From NCBI RefSeq assembly GCF_028898845.1, contig NZ_CP118574.1, positions 248,001 to 312,000 on the forward strand: 64,000 bases of DNA. Reading direction: 5' to 3'. A program made the position numbers and the translations under genes. The stretch comes from Streptomyces sp. WZ-12. GTDB taxonomy: Bacteria > Actinomycetota > Actinomycetes > Streptomycetales > Streptomycetaceae. The notes below the pieces were generated by a model. That model was not told the DNA's origin, ran no database searches, and worked only from the letters and a program-made list of their open reading frames with translations. The first letter of the stretch is position 1. Each line of letters opens with the position of its first letter. This document shows, piece by piece, positions 44,526 to 53,228 of this stretch.

Positions 44526-45550
44526 GGCGGCCCGCCGGGCACGCCACCGGCTCGGTGGGCACGGGATCGGCGTGCGTACTCCTGGCGTCCGTGCTGTGGG
44601 GCACCACAGGCACCGCCGCCACCTTGGCCCCGGCCGTGGGGCCGCTCGCGATCGGAGCCGCCGCCATGGGACTGGGCGGCCTGCTGCAAGCCCTCGTGGC
44701 CGCCCCGCGCATCACCAGGGAAGCGTCCGGGCTCCGGGCCCAACGCGGTGTGGTGCTGCTCGGCGCACTGGCGGTCGGCGCCTACCCCCTCGCGTTCTAC
44801 ACCTCCATGCACCTGGCCGGGGTCGCCGCCGGGACCGTGGTGTCGATCGGCTCGGCCCCGCTCGCCTCCGCCGTGGTCGAACGCGTCGTGGACGGCCGCC
44901 GCCTGACGCGCCGTTGGATGACGGGCGCCGCCCTCGGGCTGACCGGGACCGTGCTGCTGTGCGCGGCCGAAGCTGCCAACCCGCACTCCGCGCCCGGCGC
45001 CCACTCCACAGCGGCGACCGTGCTCGGCATCGGACTCGGCCTGATCGCCGGCTCCACCTACGCCCTCTACTCCTGGGCCGCCCACCGCCTGATCAGTCGT
45101 GGCGTCACCTCCGGCGCGTCCATGGGTGCCGTCTTCGGACTGGGCGGAGTGCTGCTCCTGCCCGTGCTGCTGGCCACCGGCGCCCCGCTCCTCGCCTCCT
45201 GGTCGAACGCCGCCGTCGGCGCGTACCTGGCCCTGGTGCCCATGTTCATCGGCTACGTCCTGTTCGGCTGGGGCCTGGCACACATCCCGGCCAGCACCGC
45301 AACCACCCTTTCCCTGCTCGAACCCGCCGTCGCGGCCGTCCTGGCCGTCCTGGTCGTCGGCGAACACCTGCCCCCGCTGGGCTGGGCCGGCATCGCCCTG
45401 GTCGTCGGCTGCCTCGCCGTACTCACCACACCGGCACGGACATTGAACCCGAGGCCGACCCGCACCAGTTCGGCAGCCGGAAAGGGGGCGACGCCGGACT
45501 CCGGTGCCGCCTCCGATGCCGGAGCGCAACTCGACCGCACACCGAGCTGA
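44519..45550 (+). CDS. EamA/DMT-family transporter
   Basis: 343 residues from ATG 44519. Ten membrane helices in two EamA repeats (first from ACVLLASVLWGTTGTAATLAP, second from LGIGLGLIAGSTYALYSWAA), each closing with the AATLSLLEP-type motif (ATTLSLLEPAVAAVLAVLVV). A polar 35-residue tail follows. It exports amino acids or other small metabolites. Translationally coupled to tetR. Confidence 0.9.
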   Translation: MVRRPAGHATGSVGTGSACVLLASVLWGTTGTAATLAPAVGPLAIGAAAMGLGGLLQALVAAPRITREASGLRAQRGVVLLGALAVGAYPLAFYTSMHLAGVAAGTVVSIGSAPLASAVVERVVDGRRLTRRWMTGAALGLTGTVLLCAAEAANPHSAPGAHSTAATVLGIGLGLIAGSTYALYSWAAHRLISRGVTSGASMGAVFGLGGVLLLPVLLATGAPLLASWSNAAVGAYLALVPMFIGYVLFGWGLAHIPASTATTLSLLEPAVAAVLAVLVVGEHLPPLGWAGIALVVGCLAVLTTPARTLNPRPTRTSSAAGKGATPDSGAASDAGAQLDRTPS

Positions 45551-45652
45551 CTGTTCATGCGTCATGCCCGGTGAGGCACGCGTTTGTTGCGGCGCCTCAA
45601 GTTGGCCCTGTTCTCCCGAAGTTACGGCGAAGTGGCAAGTAGCTCTCTGTAA

Positions 45653-46336
45653 TCAGAGTAGCGCTCGGTCAGAGAGGGCGAGGCGAGGTCCGGGGACTTC
45701 GCCGGACTGGAGGGCGGCGAAGTCGGCGTGGGCCCGCTCGACGGCTTCGGGGTACGCCTTGCGCTCGGCGTGCTCGGCGAGCGCCCGGTAAGTGCTGGCC
45801 ACCGAGGGGTTCTGGCCCGTGCGCTTGCCGGTGGGGATGATCAGGTCGGGCTGGATCTGCTCGACGGACTCGCCGCCCGCGCGGTGCCGCAGCACGGTGT
45901 GCAGCATGTCGTCGGTGATGACAGGCGGCCGGCCGCCGAGCTTGCCCTTGCGGGCCGCGGTGTCGAGCCCCTCCAGCGTCGACTCCCGGATGTTCTCCCG
46001 CTCGTTCTCCGCCATCGCGGCGAAGAACGCGAACAGCAGCTTCCCCGGCCTGGTGGGGTCGTAGATACCGAGCAGCGGCCCGGCGAGCAGCTCCAGGACC
46101 AGGCCGTGGGCGGTGAGGCGGTCGGCGAGCGCGGTGAGTTCGGCGGCGTCGCGGCCGAGCCGCTTCATCTCGTACACGGGGAAGATGACCCGGCAGTGCG
46201 GGGCGTGAGCCTTGATCTCCCGCGCGGTCCGCAGCGCCTTCTTCAGCCGGGGCACCTGGGTGAAGCGGCGGGTGTGATGGGCGGAGGCGACCGCGCCCGC
46301 CGCGCGAGCGGCACGGTGATCTGGGCTGCGCGTCAC
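45653..46336 (-). pseudogene. Truncated serine resolvase/invertase
   Basis: The readable protein begins where a resolvase is already at RRPELDKALR-like RLKKALRTAREIKAH. It keeps MKRLGRDAAELTALADRL, the IRESTLEGLDTAARKGKLGGRPP helix and a C-terminal DNA-binding tail. The N-terminal strand with the catalytic serine and first arginines (YARVSTxxQ) is missing and replaced by an unrelated start. It cannot recombine DNA. Likely leftover of a mobile element. Confidence 0.75.
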
Positions 46337-46673
46337 ACTTCGGACAGGCGTGCCTGTTCGACGTCGTCGGTGTCGTCGGTGTCGACCGATCGGTCGGCCA
46401 GGGAAGGCTGCTGAGGGTCCGTCATGGGCCCGGATTCACCCAACGCAAGTCTCAGAAGAGGGCCCGTCCCACTTTTAAGTGAGAACGGGTTCTGAGAGCG
46501 AATCCGGGATCGGCGGGGGTCTGGTGGCCCGTGATTGATCTTGCTCGGGCAAAGGACCGTTCGTGAGACGGCCTCGGGGAACATCGGTACCGAGGTGTGG
46601 TCGGGCACCACCATCTCCGGCTCACGCCGCCGTGCAGGTCCAGCAGCGCGTCCAGCATGTGCGGGACAGCCTG
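46337..46673. other. Gap between resolvase remnant and TetR gene
   Basis: 337 bp with no supported gene. A short minus-strand frame (VVPDHTSVPMFPEAVSRTV) reads like protein but has no start or known family; it may be another remnant. Confidence 0.35.
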
Positions 46674-47237
46674 TCACTCAGCCATAGCCAGCACATCGCG
46701 GACCAGGCGTCGCGCGTACTCGCGATCGACGGGCAAGGCGAATACGACGTGGTGGTACAGAGGTGCGATGACATGGTCGAGGATCTGCGGGACGCTTGGT
46801 GTCTTCTCGCCGCGTTCGCGGGCTCGGCTCACCATCTCCGATGCCTGCTCGCGCCGTTTCTCCGTGACCGGGCAACTCGCGACGTTCTCGGTGCGGGCCG
46901 ACACCATCGCGCGCAGGTATCGGGCTCGGTGGGGACGCGTGATGTCGCGGGCGATGACCTGCGCCCACTCGGTCAGATCCTGCTGGAGGGATCCGGTGTC
47001 GGGCGCTGACTCACCGTCCCGGGTCAGGGCGGCGACAGCGACTTCCTCAAGGAGAGCGTGGACGCTGTCCCAGCGTCGGTAGAGCGTCGTCGGGTTGACC
47101 CCGGCTCGTTCGGCGACCACGGGAAACGTGATCTTTTCGGCGCCCTCGCCCACGAGTTCACCGACCGAGGTGTAGATCGCGGTCAGTACTCGACTGCTCC
47201 GCCCTCCGGGGCGGCTGGCGGCTGCATGGTGAGACAC
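46674..47237 (-). CDS. TetR-family repressor of the MFS-epoxide hydrolase gene
   Basis: 187 residues from GTG 47237. The helix-turn-helix is ITFPVVAERAGVNPTTLYRRW; the C-terminal domain (TEWAQVIARDITRPHRARYLRAMVSA) is of the TetR_C_11-like type. It is divergent from the fusion gene. Two copies of GCAAAGATCNTTGC lie between the two starts and are the likely binding sites. Inducer unknown; a substrate of the hydrolase or pump would fit. Confidence 0.88.
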   Translation of the reverse strand: MSHHAAASRPGGRSSRVLTAIYTSVGELVGEGAEKITFPVVAERAGVNPTTLYRRWDSVHALLEEVAVAALTRDGESAPDTGSLQQDLTEWAQVIARDITRPHRARYLRAMVSARTENVASCPVTEKRREQASEMVSRARERGEKTPSVPQILDHVIAPLYHHVVFALPVDREYARRLVRDVLAMAE

Positions 47238-47250
47238 GTCACCAGCATAC

Positions 47251-47264
47251 GCAAAGATCTTTGC
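47251..47264. promoter_or_regulatory. Operator copy 1 (14-bp perfect palindrome)
   Basis: GCAAAGATCTTTGC, perfectly self-complementary, 14 bp upstream of the TetR start codon. Its near-copy lies 43 bp away. Confidence 0.75.
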
Positions 47265-47293
47265 TTCTACTACGATGGGCCGGGCGGGTTAAA

Positions 47294-47307
47294 GCAAAGA
47301 TCATTGC
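47294..47307. promoter_or_regulatory. Operator copy 2
   Basis: GCAAAGATCATTGC, identical to copy 1 at 13 of 14 positions and palindromic apart from one pair, 18 bp upstream of the fusion gene's GTG. Having one site next to each divergent start suggests joint repression. Confidence 0.72.
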
Positions 47308-47324
47308 ATTTTGATGGAGGTCGC

Positions 47325-49547
47325 GTGCTCAACCGTTCAGTTTCGTTCTTCCTGGCCGGGGCCGTGGGCGCGGCCACGCTCACTGCCGCTTCGGCGCCGT
47401 CCCCCCTCTACCCGGTCTATCAGCGCCTGTGGGGCCTCTCCACGTTCACCTTGACGGTCGTTTTCGCCGTCTACGTCTTCGCCTTGCTCGCCGCCCTGTT
47501 GACCGTCGGATCGGTCTCCGACCGGGTGGGCCGTCGGCCTGTCGCCTGCGGTGCCCTGGTGCTGCTCGCTCTGGGCATGCTGCTCTTCGCCGTCGCCACA
47601 GGCGTCGGCGGCCTGATGGCCGCGCGCATTGTGCAGGGGCTTGCCGTGGGGACAGCCGCCGGCGCCACTACGGCCCTGATCATGGAGTCCGCGCCGAACC
47701 CCCGGCTCGGCTCGACCATCAGCAGCGCGGTCCCTTCCTTGGGGATAGCGATCGGCGCTGTCCTCGCCGGCGCCCTGGTGGAGTTCGCGCCACTGCCCCG
47801 CCAACTCGTCTTCTGGATCCTCACCGTCGTGTACCTGGTGCTCGCGGCACTCGTCTGGCTGGTTCCCGAGAAAGCTCGATCCGACTCGCCACCCCGGGAA
47901 ACCATTTGGCGGTCACTGCTGCCCAGCGCTCAACTCCCGCGGGCCACACGGCCGGTCTTCGTCGCACTGCTGCCGTCGATCAGTGCGACGTGGGCCCTTG
48001 GCGGCTTGTACCTCTCGCTCGGATCGTCGATCCTCACCACCGTCCTCGACGTGCACAGCCACTTCGTCGCGGGCGTCATCCTCGGCGTCTTCTTCGTCGC
48101 AGGGACGGCGGGCACGGTCGCGTCGGCCTTCGCTCCGCCACAACACCGCGCATGGTTCGGCCTCGGGCCCCTCGCCATTGGCGTCCTGGTCACTATCGCA
48201 GCCATGCCGACGGGTGCACTGCCGCTCTACGTCGTCGGGTCGCTGATCGCGGGGTTCGGGTTCGGGGCGACGTTCCGGTTCGCCGTCCATGCCCTCGGTG
48301 AGGCGGCACCGATCGCCCAACGGGGCCAGGTGTTCGCGACGATGTACATCGTCAGCTATCTCGCCTTCAGTGTGCCCGCGCTCGCCGCCGGGCTCGCTGT
48401 CGAGCGATTCGGGCTCAAACCAACAGCCGTCGCGTATGGAGCCCTGGACATCGCATTGGTCCTGTTCGCTCTCGTTGCCGGGACCACCCACGCGCGTCGA
48501 CGGGATGGCAAGGACGATGTTCGGCACGACATCGCACCGCCGTTGGTCTCGCGCATTCTCGGCACGCCTCGCCACACCACGCACTACCTGGAGTGCGGAC
48601 CAACCGATGGACCGCTGATGTTCTTCCTCCACGGGTGGCCGGGCATCGGGTTGTTGTGGCGGGCCCAGATGGAGGCGTTCGCTGCCGACGGGTGGCGCTG
48701 CGTCGCGCCCGATCTGCGCGGGTACGGCGAATCCTCCGCCCCGGCGGATACCGACGCCTACACCGTCGAGGAGGTCGTGATGGACCTGACGGAGCTCCAC
48801 GATCATCTCGGCGGCAGAACCGCGGTCTGGATCGGCCACGACTGGGGCAGCGTCGTGGCGGGAGCAGTGGCCGCACACGAGCCGGAGCGGTGCCGCGGCG
48901 TGGTGTTGACCTCGTGGGCCTACTACCCCACCGCCAACAGCCTGGCCACGCTCGTACCCCTGGTCGACCGTCAGCTCTACCCGGCCGACCGGTATCCGGA
49001 CGGACAGTGGGACTACTACCGCTACTACACGACACACTTCGAAGCGGCGGTCGCCGACCTTGACGCGGCTCCGGCGGCAACGCTGGCATCGGTTTATCAA
49101 CCGGGCAGCCCCGCCGCGATCGGCGCCATCTCACCGACGGCCACGGTCACACGCGACGGCGGACGCTTCGGCGCCGCGCACTGCGCACCGCCGACGCCGG
49201 CCGATCCGGCTCTCTGGCCACCGGCGGACTTCGACACCCTGGTGCAGGCGTTCGCAACTCACGGCTTTCGTCCTCCCTCTGCGTGGTACACAAACGACGA
49301 CGCCAACGTCGCTTACTCGCGCAAAGCACCCGACGGCGGGCGCCTGACGCAGCCGGTGCTGTTCGTCAACGGCGAGTGGGACGCGATCTGCAACATCTCG
49401 GGAAACCGCCAAGGCGACCCGATGCGCGCGGCCTGCGCAGATCTCACCGTGGCGCGGGTGCCTGCAGGACACTGGCTGCCGCTGGAGAGCAAGTCTCAAC
49501 ACATTGAGGCCATCCGCACCTGGCTCCGATCCAAGAATCTTCGATGA
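47325..49547 (+). CDS. MFS exporter fused to an epoxide hydrolase
   Basis: 740 residues from GTG 47325 (GGAGG upstream). Residues 1-389 are a 12-helix MFS transporter with motif A GSVSDRVGRRP (62-72). A short basic linker (390-412) follows, without an in-frame ATG or GTG. Residues 413-740 are an alpha/beta-hydrolase of the epoxide hydrolase type: HGWPG (436-440), nucleophile Asp506 in GHDWGS, acid Asp686 in NGEWDAICN, His716 in AGHWLP, and a candidate cap tyrosine in AWYTN. With 12 helices the hydrolase would sit on the cytoplasmic side, so it could open an epoxide before export. One continuous frame with full motifs in both halves argues against a chance merge. Confidence 0.88.
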   Translation: MLNRSVSFFLAGAVGAATLTAASAPSPLYPVYQRLWGLSTFTLTVVFAVYVFALLAALLTVGSVSDRVGRRPVACGALVLLALGMLLFAVATGVGGLMAARIVQGLAVGTAAGATTALIMESAPNPRLGSTISSAVPSLGIAIGAVLAGALVEFAPLPRQLVFWILTVVYLVLAALVWLVPEKARSDSPPRETIWRSLLPSAQLPRATRPVFVALLPSISATWALGGLYLSLGSSILTTVLDVHSHFVAGVILGVFFVAGTAGTVASAFAPPQHRAWFGLGPLAIGVLVTIAAMPTGALPLYVVGSLIAGFGFGATFRFAVHALGEAAPIAQRGQVFATMYIVSYLAFSVPALAAGLAVERFGLKPTAVAYGALDIALVLFALVAGTTHARRRDGKDDVRHDIAPPLVSRILGTPRHTTHYLECGPTDGPLMFFLHGWPGIGLLWRAQMEAFAADGWRCVAPDLRGYGESSAPADTDAYTVEEVVMDLTELHDHLGGRTAVWIGHDWGSVVAGAVAAHEPERCRGVVLTSWAYYPTANSLATLVPLVDRQLYPADRYPDGQWDYYRYYTTHFEAAVADLDAAPAATLASVYQPGSPAAIGAISPTATVTRDGGRFGAAHCAPPTPADPALWPPADFDTLVQAFATHGFRPPSAWYTNDDANVAYSRKAPDGGRLTQPVLFVNGEWDAICNISGNRQGDPMRAACADLTVARVPAGHWLPLESKSQHIEAIRTWLRSKNLR

Positions 49548-49696
49548 GCACAGCTACATGCTCATGCAGAGAGTCGCCTAACAGTCCAGCCCGTTCGGCC
49601 ACTGCATCAGCGCCCCGTAGACACCACCGGCGCTGAGTACGCGCACTCATGCGGCCGGCCCCCGTCGCAGCGCAAGCTGGCTGCGGAGGTTCGCAG

Positions 49697-50473
49697 ATGA
49701 CGGAAACCGTGCGGGCCCGGTGGCGCCGGGTCCGTGGGAAGTGCGGCCGAGCAGGCGGGTTGCTACTGGCGTTCGCGTTGGTGGGGCTGACCATGGCGTG
49801 CTCCCGCGAGCCGTCGAAGAAGGCACTGCGCGCGCGGGCCATGTCGCCGGCGGCGGAGTCCCGCAGGGCGGAGGAGGAACGGAAGATGCGCGCCCTGATC
49901 GAGCGCCTGGCCGCCGTCCCGGGCCTGGAGCACGTGCTCACGCGCTTCACCGACTCCTGCACCCGGCCCTACAACGGCTCGATCTTCGAGAACAACCGAT
50001 CCCCGGACGTCCTCCGGTGCGACATGCAGGCCGTCGCCTACTTCGGTGTTTAGGGGGACATCGCCGACGTGTTGCGCCGCATCCGAGCGGCCGACATCGC
50101 CGCCTGGGGACCGCAGGACAGCGCGGGGCGGGACGTACCGCACGCGGCAGGCACCGTGACCTACGCACTCGACTACCTGCGCCGTCACGGCCGCCACCCG
50201 GACGGCAGGACGATGCCCGCACCGACACTCAAGGCTCCAGGACTCCAACTCGACTGGGACTCGCCCAACACTCCACTCCCCCACCGGGTCAACGAACCCA
50301 CCCCGTGCCCCACCACCGACCCCGGAGATATCCACCAGCGCTGCACCACACACCCGGAATCCCCGATGAGCCTGGCGACCGCCCGGACCCGCTACGGCAC
50401 CATCCTCTCCCTCAACCTCGGAGGCTGGGGCTCCTCCGCATCCGAGTACTTCACCGTCCCGCGCGGGAAGTAA
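49697..50473 (+). pseudogene. Lipoprotein gene split by an in-frame TAG
   Basis: ATG 49697 (after GGAGG) begins a lipoprotein with signal LLLAFALVGLTMAC. The protein reads normally to TAG at 50051-50053 after 118 residues, and the same frame continues as coherent coding sequence (GDIADVLRRIRAADIAAWGP ...) to TAA after PRGK, 258 residues in all plus the stop. A single nonsense change therefore separates two halves. Re-initiation at GTG 50069 or readthrough could still give product. Function of the intact protein unknown. Confidence 0.75.
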
Positions 50474-50689
50474 CGGCGCCCCCTCCCGGTAGCCGCGCCC
50501 CAGCCCCAGCCCCGGCCCCGGCCCCACGGTGCCTGGCTCGGCACACAACTTGGCACGGCCACCAGGCTCATCCCCCGCCAACAGAACGGGCGTTGACCAC
50601 GCCCCAACCCTCCAGGGCCGGGGACAAGGACAGGGACGGGGACGCAGGCAGGGACAGGAACAGGCGATGGGACGGACCCGTTGAGGTCG
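50474..50689. other. Low-complexity intergenic segment
   Basis: Short repeats of CCCCAG/CCCCGG (about 50500-50526) and GGGACAGG (about 50625-50665) fill most of this gap. No gene is seen. Confidence 0.5.
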
Positions 50690-50836
50690 GGGCCGATGAG
50701 GAGGCACCCGGCAATCCGCGGGGCAACCGGCCACTGATCGGCTCACGGCCTGCCCCGACGACCGGTACGAGGGCAGCAGAGGTCGGATGCGGTCCCACTG
50801 CCCGTCGGCCAGCCAGGCGTGACGAGGCATCAGCAT
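50690..50836 (-). mobile_element. IS5-family transposase N-terminal fragment
   Basis: On the minus strand, MLMPRHAWLADGQWDRIRPL then LPS is the N-terminus of an IS5-type transposase. A frameshift and a stop follow within 20 codons (GRRGRP remains visible in the shifted frame) and the rest of the element is absent. It marks a past insertion next to the broken lipoprotein gene. Confidence 0.65.
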
Positions 50837-50879
50837 CAGACCGCAGAGGCGCGCCCCCGGGCCGGCAGTCCGGCCGGGC

Positions 50880-51407
50880 TCAGTCGATCGTCTTGATCAC
50901 CCGGGCTGGCACTCCCGCGACCACGGTGCCGGCAGGAACATCACGAGTGACCACCGCACCGGCAGCGACCACCGCACCGGCACCAATGGTCACCCCCTGC
51001 GTGATCACGGCAGCCGTCCCGATCCAGACGTCGTCTTCGATGACGATCGGGGCGAAGGCGAGGTACTCGCGGCGCTCGGCCAGGGGCAGTGGATGGCCTC
51101 CGGTGATGAGGCTGACCTTCGGGGCGATCATGACGCCGTTGCCGATACGGATGCCCCCCTTGTCCATGAAGGTGCATCCCTGGTTGACGAAGACGTTCTC
51201 CCCGAACGTCGTGTTCAGCCCGTACTCGGTGAAGAACGGCGGGTAGATCGTCACCGACTCCGGCAGCGGGCCACCGAACACAACAGAAAGTAGTTCTTCG
51301 CGACCTTCGCTGTCGCTGAACGGAAGCACGTTCAGTCGAGACGTCGCATCAGTCACCTCCACGATCCGCTTCGCATGACGCGCGAACTCAGGGGTCTGGA
51401 CATACAT
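50880..51407 (-). CDS. Sugar O-acetyltransferase (maltose/galactoside type, left-handed beta-helix)
   Basis: 175 residues from ATG 51407 (GCAGG upstream). A helical N-terminus leads to hexapeptide repeats: GENVFVNQGCTFMDKGGIRIGNGVMIAPKV, then IEDDVWIGTAAVITQGVTIGAGAVVAAGAVV. The catalytic His is in LITGGHPL. It transfers acetyl from acetyl-CoA to sugar hydroxyls as a trimer. It is somewhat shorter than LacA/Maa enzymes but complete. Confidence 0.9.
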   Translation of the reverse strand: MYVQTPEFARHAKRIVEVTDATSRLNVLPFSDSEGREELLSVVFGGPLPESVTIYPPFFTEYGLNTTFGENVFVNQGCTFMDKGGIRIGNGVMIAPKVSLITGGHPLPLAERREYLAFAPIVIEDDVWIGTAAVITQGVTIGAGAVVAAGAVVTRDVPAGTVVAGVPARVIKTID

Positions 51408-51496
51408 AACCTGCTCTGTGCGGGTAGACACGCGATGATTCCACCACCGCGCACAACACTCGATCAAACAACCTTGCATCCCGCCCGACACAACCA

Positions 51497-51780
51497 ATGG
51501 TTGTGGAAGTTAGCGGAAGCGTGGATGCCGAAGCGCTGCGGACGTTCGCGGCCGTCGCCGAGACTGGCCAGTTCCAGGCTGCGGCCGACGAGTTGGGGAG
51601 CAGCTAGCAGGCGATCTCCGAGCGGATCGCGGCCCTGGGGAGAGGCACATCGGGGTCACGCTCCTGGTGCGGACCTCCCGAGGCTCCGGGCGGGCTGAGC
51701 CTGGACGGGCAGGTCTTCCTGCCACACGCCAAGAAGGTCCTGGCGGGCATCGAGCAGGCCGAACAGGCCGCGTCCCGCTT
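51497..51780 (+). pseudogene. Degenerate LysR-family regulator fragment
   Basis: MVVEVSGSVDAEALRTFAAV continues AETGQFQAAADELGSS, then TAG at 51605-51607 and QAISERIAALG. A +1 shift gives HIGVTLLVRTSRGS and another shift returns LSLDGQVFLPHAKKVLAGIEQ. This is the LysR helix-turn-helix with one stop and at least two frameshifts. The effector domain is absent. Confidence 0.8.
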
Positions 51781-52132
51781 CCGCCTCCACGTCGCTCTGG
51801 ACGCGGCCGCCCGCGCTGCCGGTGCCCCGGTCGAAGCGCTGGAGGCCATCAACGTGATCCTGCCGTCCGGGCTGGTCGTGCCTGGGGAGTACGACGAGGT
51901 CCGACAACTCGACGCGCCGCTCCGCCAGTTCGTGTGCGGGCACTCCGAGAAGTGCGTACGCCACGCCCGGAGCGAGTTGGAGACCCCAGGTCACCTTGCC
52001 GGCTTGCGTCGGCACGATGACCGTCCGAGTGTCGGGGCCTGCCACGACGAGACGGTCCTGGAACCACATCAGATCCATCACGCCGTCGGGGGCGATGCGC
52101 TTCTCGGGACCATCTGAGAGCGCCCGCCACAT
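51781..52132 (-). pseudogene. AraC-family regulator N-terminal fragment
   Basis: Minus-strand frame from ATG 52132: EKRIAPDGVMDLMWFQDRL, VVAGPDTRTVIVPTQAGKVT, LLGVPAHELAERRVELSDLV. This is the ligand-side domain typical of Streptomyces AraC regulators of this type (DUF6597-like). The frame becomes meaningless near 51,870 and meets the LysR fragment; the DNA-binding half is missing. Confidence 0.7.
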
Positions 52133-52435
52133 CGTCGCGCCGGTTCGGACACCTCGTCGTGTCGTATAGCTCCCCACGTATCGTCCACCTCCGCACCACG
52201 CACACAACTGCGGACGACCGTAGTGCAGACGACTTCGGAAGATCCGGGGTTCTTCGCAGCCCAGACACACGATTGATCAGCCTTCGGACAAGCGACGAGC
52301 TCGCCGCCATTTCCACCCTGTTGACTCACAGCCCGCGAGCCTACGGCGTCCAAGACTGCCGTCTTGCCGGGCGCCGAGAACTACTGGAGGTCCCCTCACC
52401 GCGGAGCCGGAACAGCACCATGTCACCATGCCGAT

Positions 52436-53032
52436 ATGACACCTGGTCGAATCATCTTCCTCAATGGCACCTCCAGTTCAGGGAAGTCAAGCATCGCTCG
52501 GGAGCTTCTGGACATCCTGAATGACGGCGTCTTCTTCCACTTGGCGGTCGACAGCTTCAATGCGATGCGCAGCAAGTGGGAGCTCGGGGCGGAGGAGCTC
52601 GACGCCGCGCTGCGGCGGACCAGGATGGGCTTCCACCGCTCGATTGCGGCCATGGCCGAGGTGGGCAACGACATCGTGGTCGACCATGTGCTGAGCGAGC
52701 CGTGGCGACTGCTCGACTGCCTGACGGTGCTGCCGCCCGAGGACGTACTGTTTGTCGGCGTCCACTGCCCGCTGGACGAGCTGGCTCGCCGCGAGCTGGC
52801 CCGGGGCGACCGCCCGCCGGGCCTCGCGGCGCACCAATACGACCTGGTCCACGCCCACGGCGACTACGACGTGGAGTGCGACACCAGCACGGCAAGCCCA
52901 CGCGAATGCGCGCAGCGCATCAAGGAGTTCCTCCCGCGCCGCCCCAGCCCCGCCGCCTTCACTCGCCTCCGACGACGCTATCTGACGGACAGCCAAGAAC
53001 CGCCGACGGCGAAGCACAGTCTCTTCGACTAG
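52436..53032 (+). CDS. Chloramphenicol phosphotransferase-like kinase
   Basis: 198 residues from ATG 52436. Walker A is GTSSSGKSS (11-19); Asp39 in AVDSFNAM is the position of the catalytic base in chloramphenicol 3-O-phosphotransferase (Asp37 there). ELARRELARGDRPPGLAAHQ and HAHGDYDVECDT are conserved in that family. It may phosphorylate chloramphenicol or another hydroxylated small molecule. The gene is intact, although it directly follows two regulator pseudogenes. Confidence 0.85.
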   Translation: MTPGRIIFLNGTSSSGKSSIARELLDILNDGVFFHLAVDSFNAMRSKWELGAEELDAALRRTRMGFHRSIAAMAEVGNDIVVDHVLSEPWRLLDCLTVLPPEDVLFVGVHCPLDELARRELARGDRPPGLAAHQYDLVHAHGDYDVECDTSTASPRECAQRIKEFLPRRPSPAAFTRLRRRYLTDSQEPPTAKHSLFD

Positions 53033-53228
53033 AGCCAAACGCGCTCATGCCACGCTGGTCTTCCGCAGAAGCCAGGTGCAGTGAGCATCCTGAGCCATGC
53101 CAGTTTCACCCCAACTGGCAAACCCCCAGCTCAGCACGAGATCCACAGTCGGTTTCGCTCCGACAGGACATCTCTGACCGGGTTGCCAGCGAGCCAGTCA
53201 CTCGGTCAGGGCGCGCTCGTCGCCGCAG

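Noticed and set aside
47058..47324. N-terminal extension of the MFS-hydrolase frame by 89 codons
   Set aside because: It would run through the divergent tetR start and both operator copies; GTG 47325 has GGAGG at proper spacing and begins directly before helix 1.
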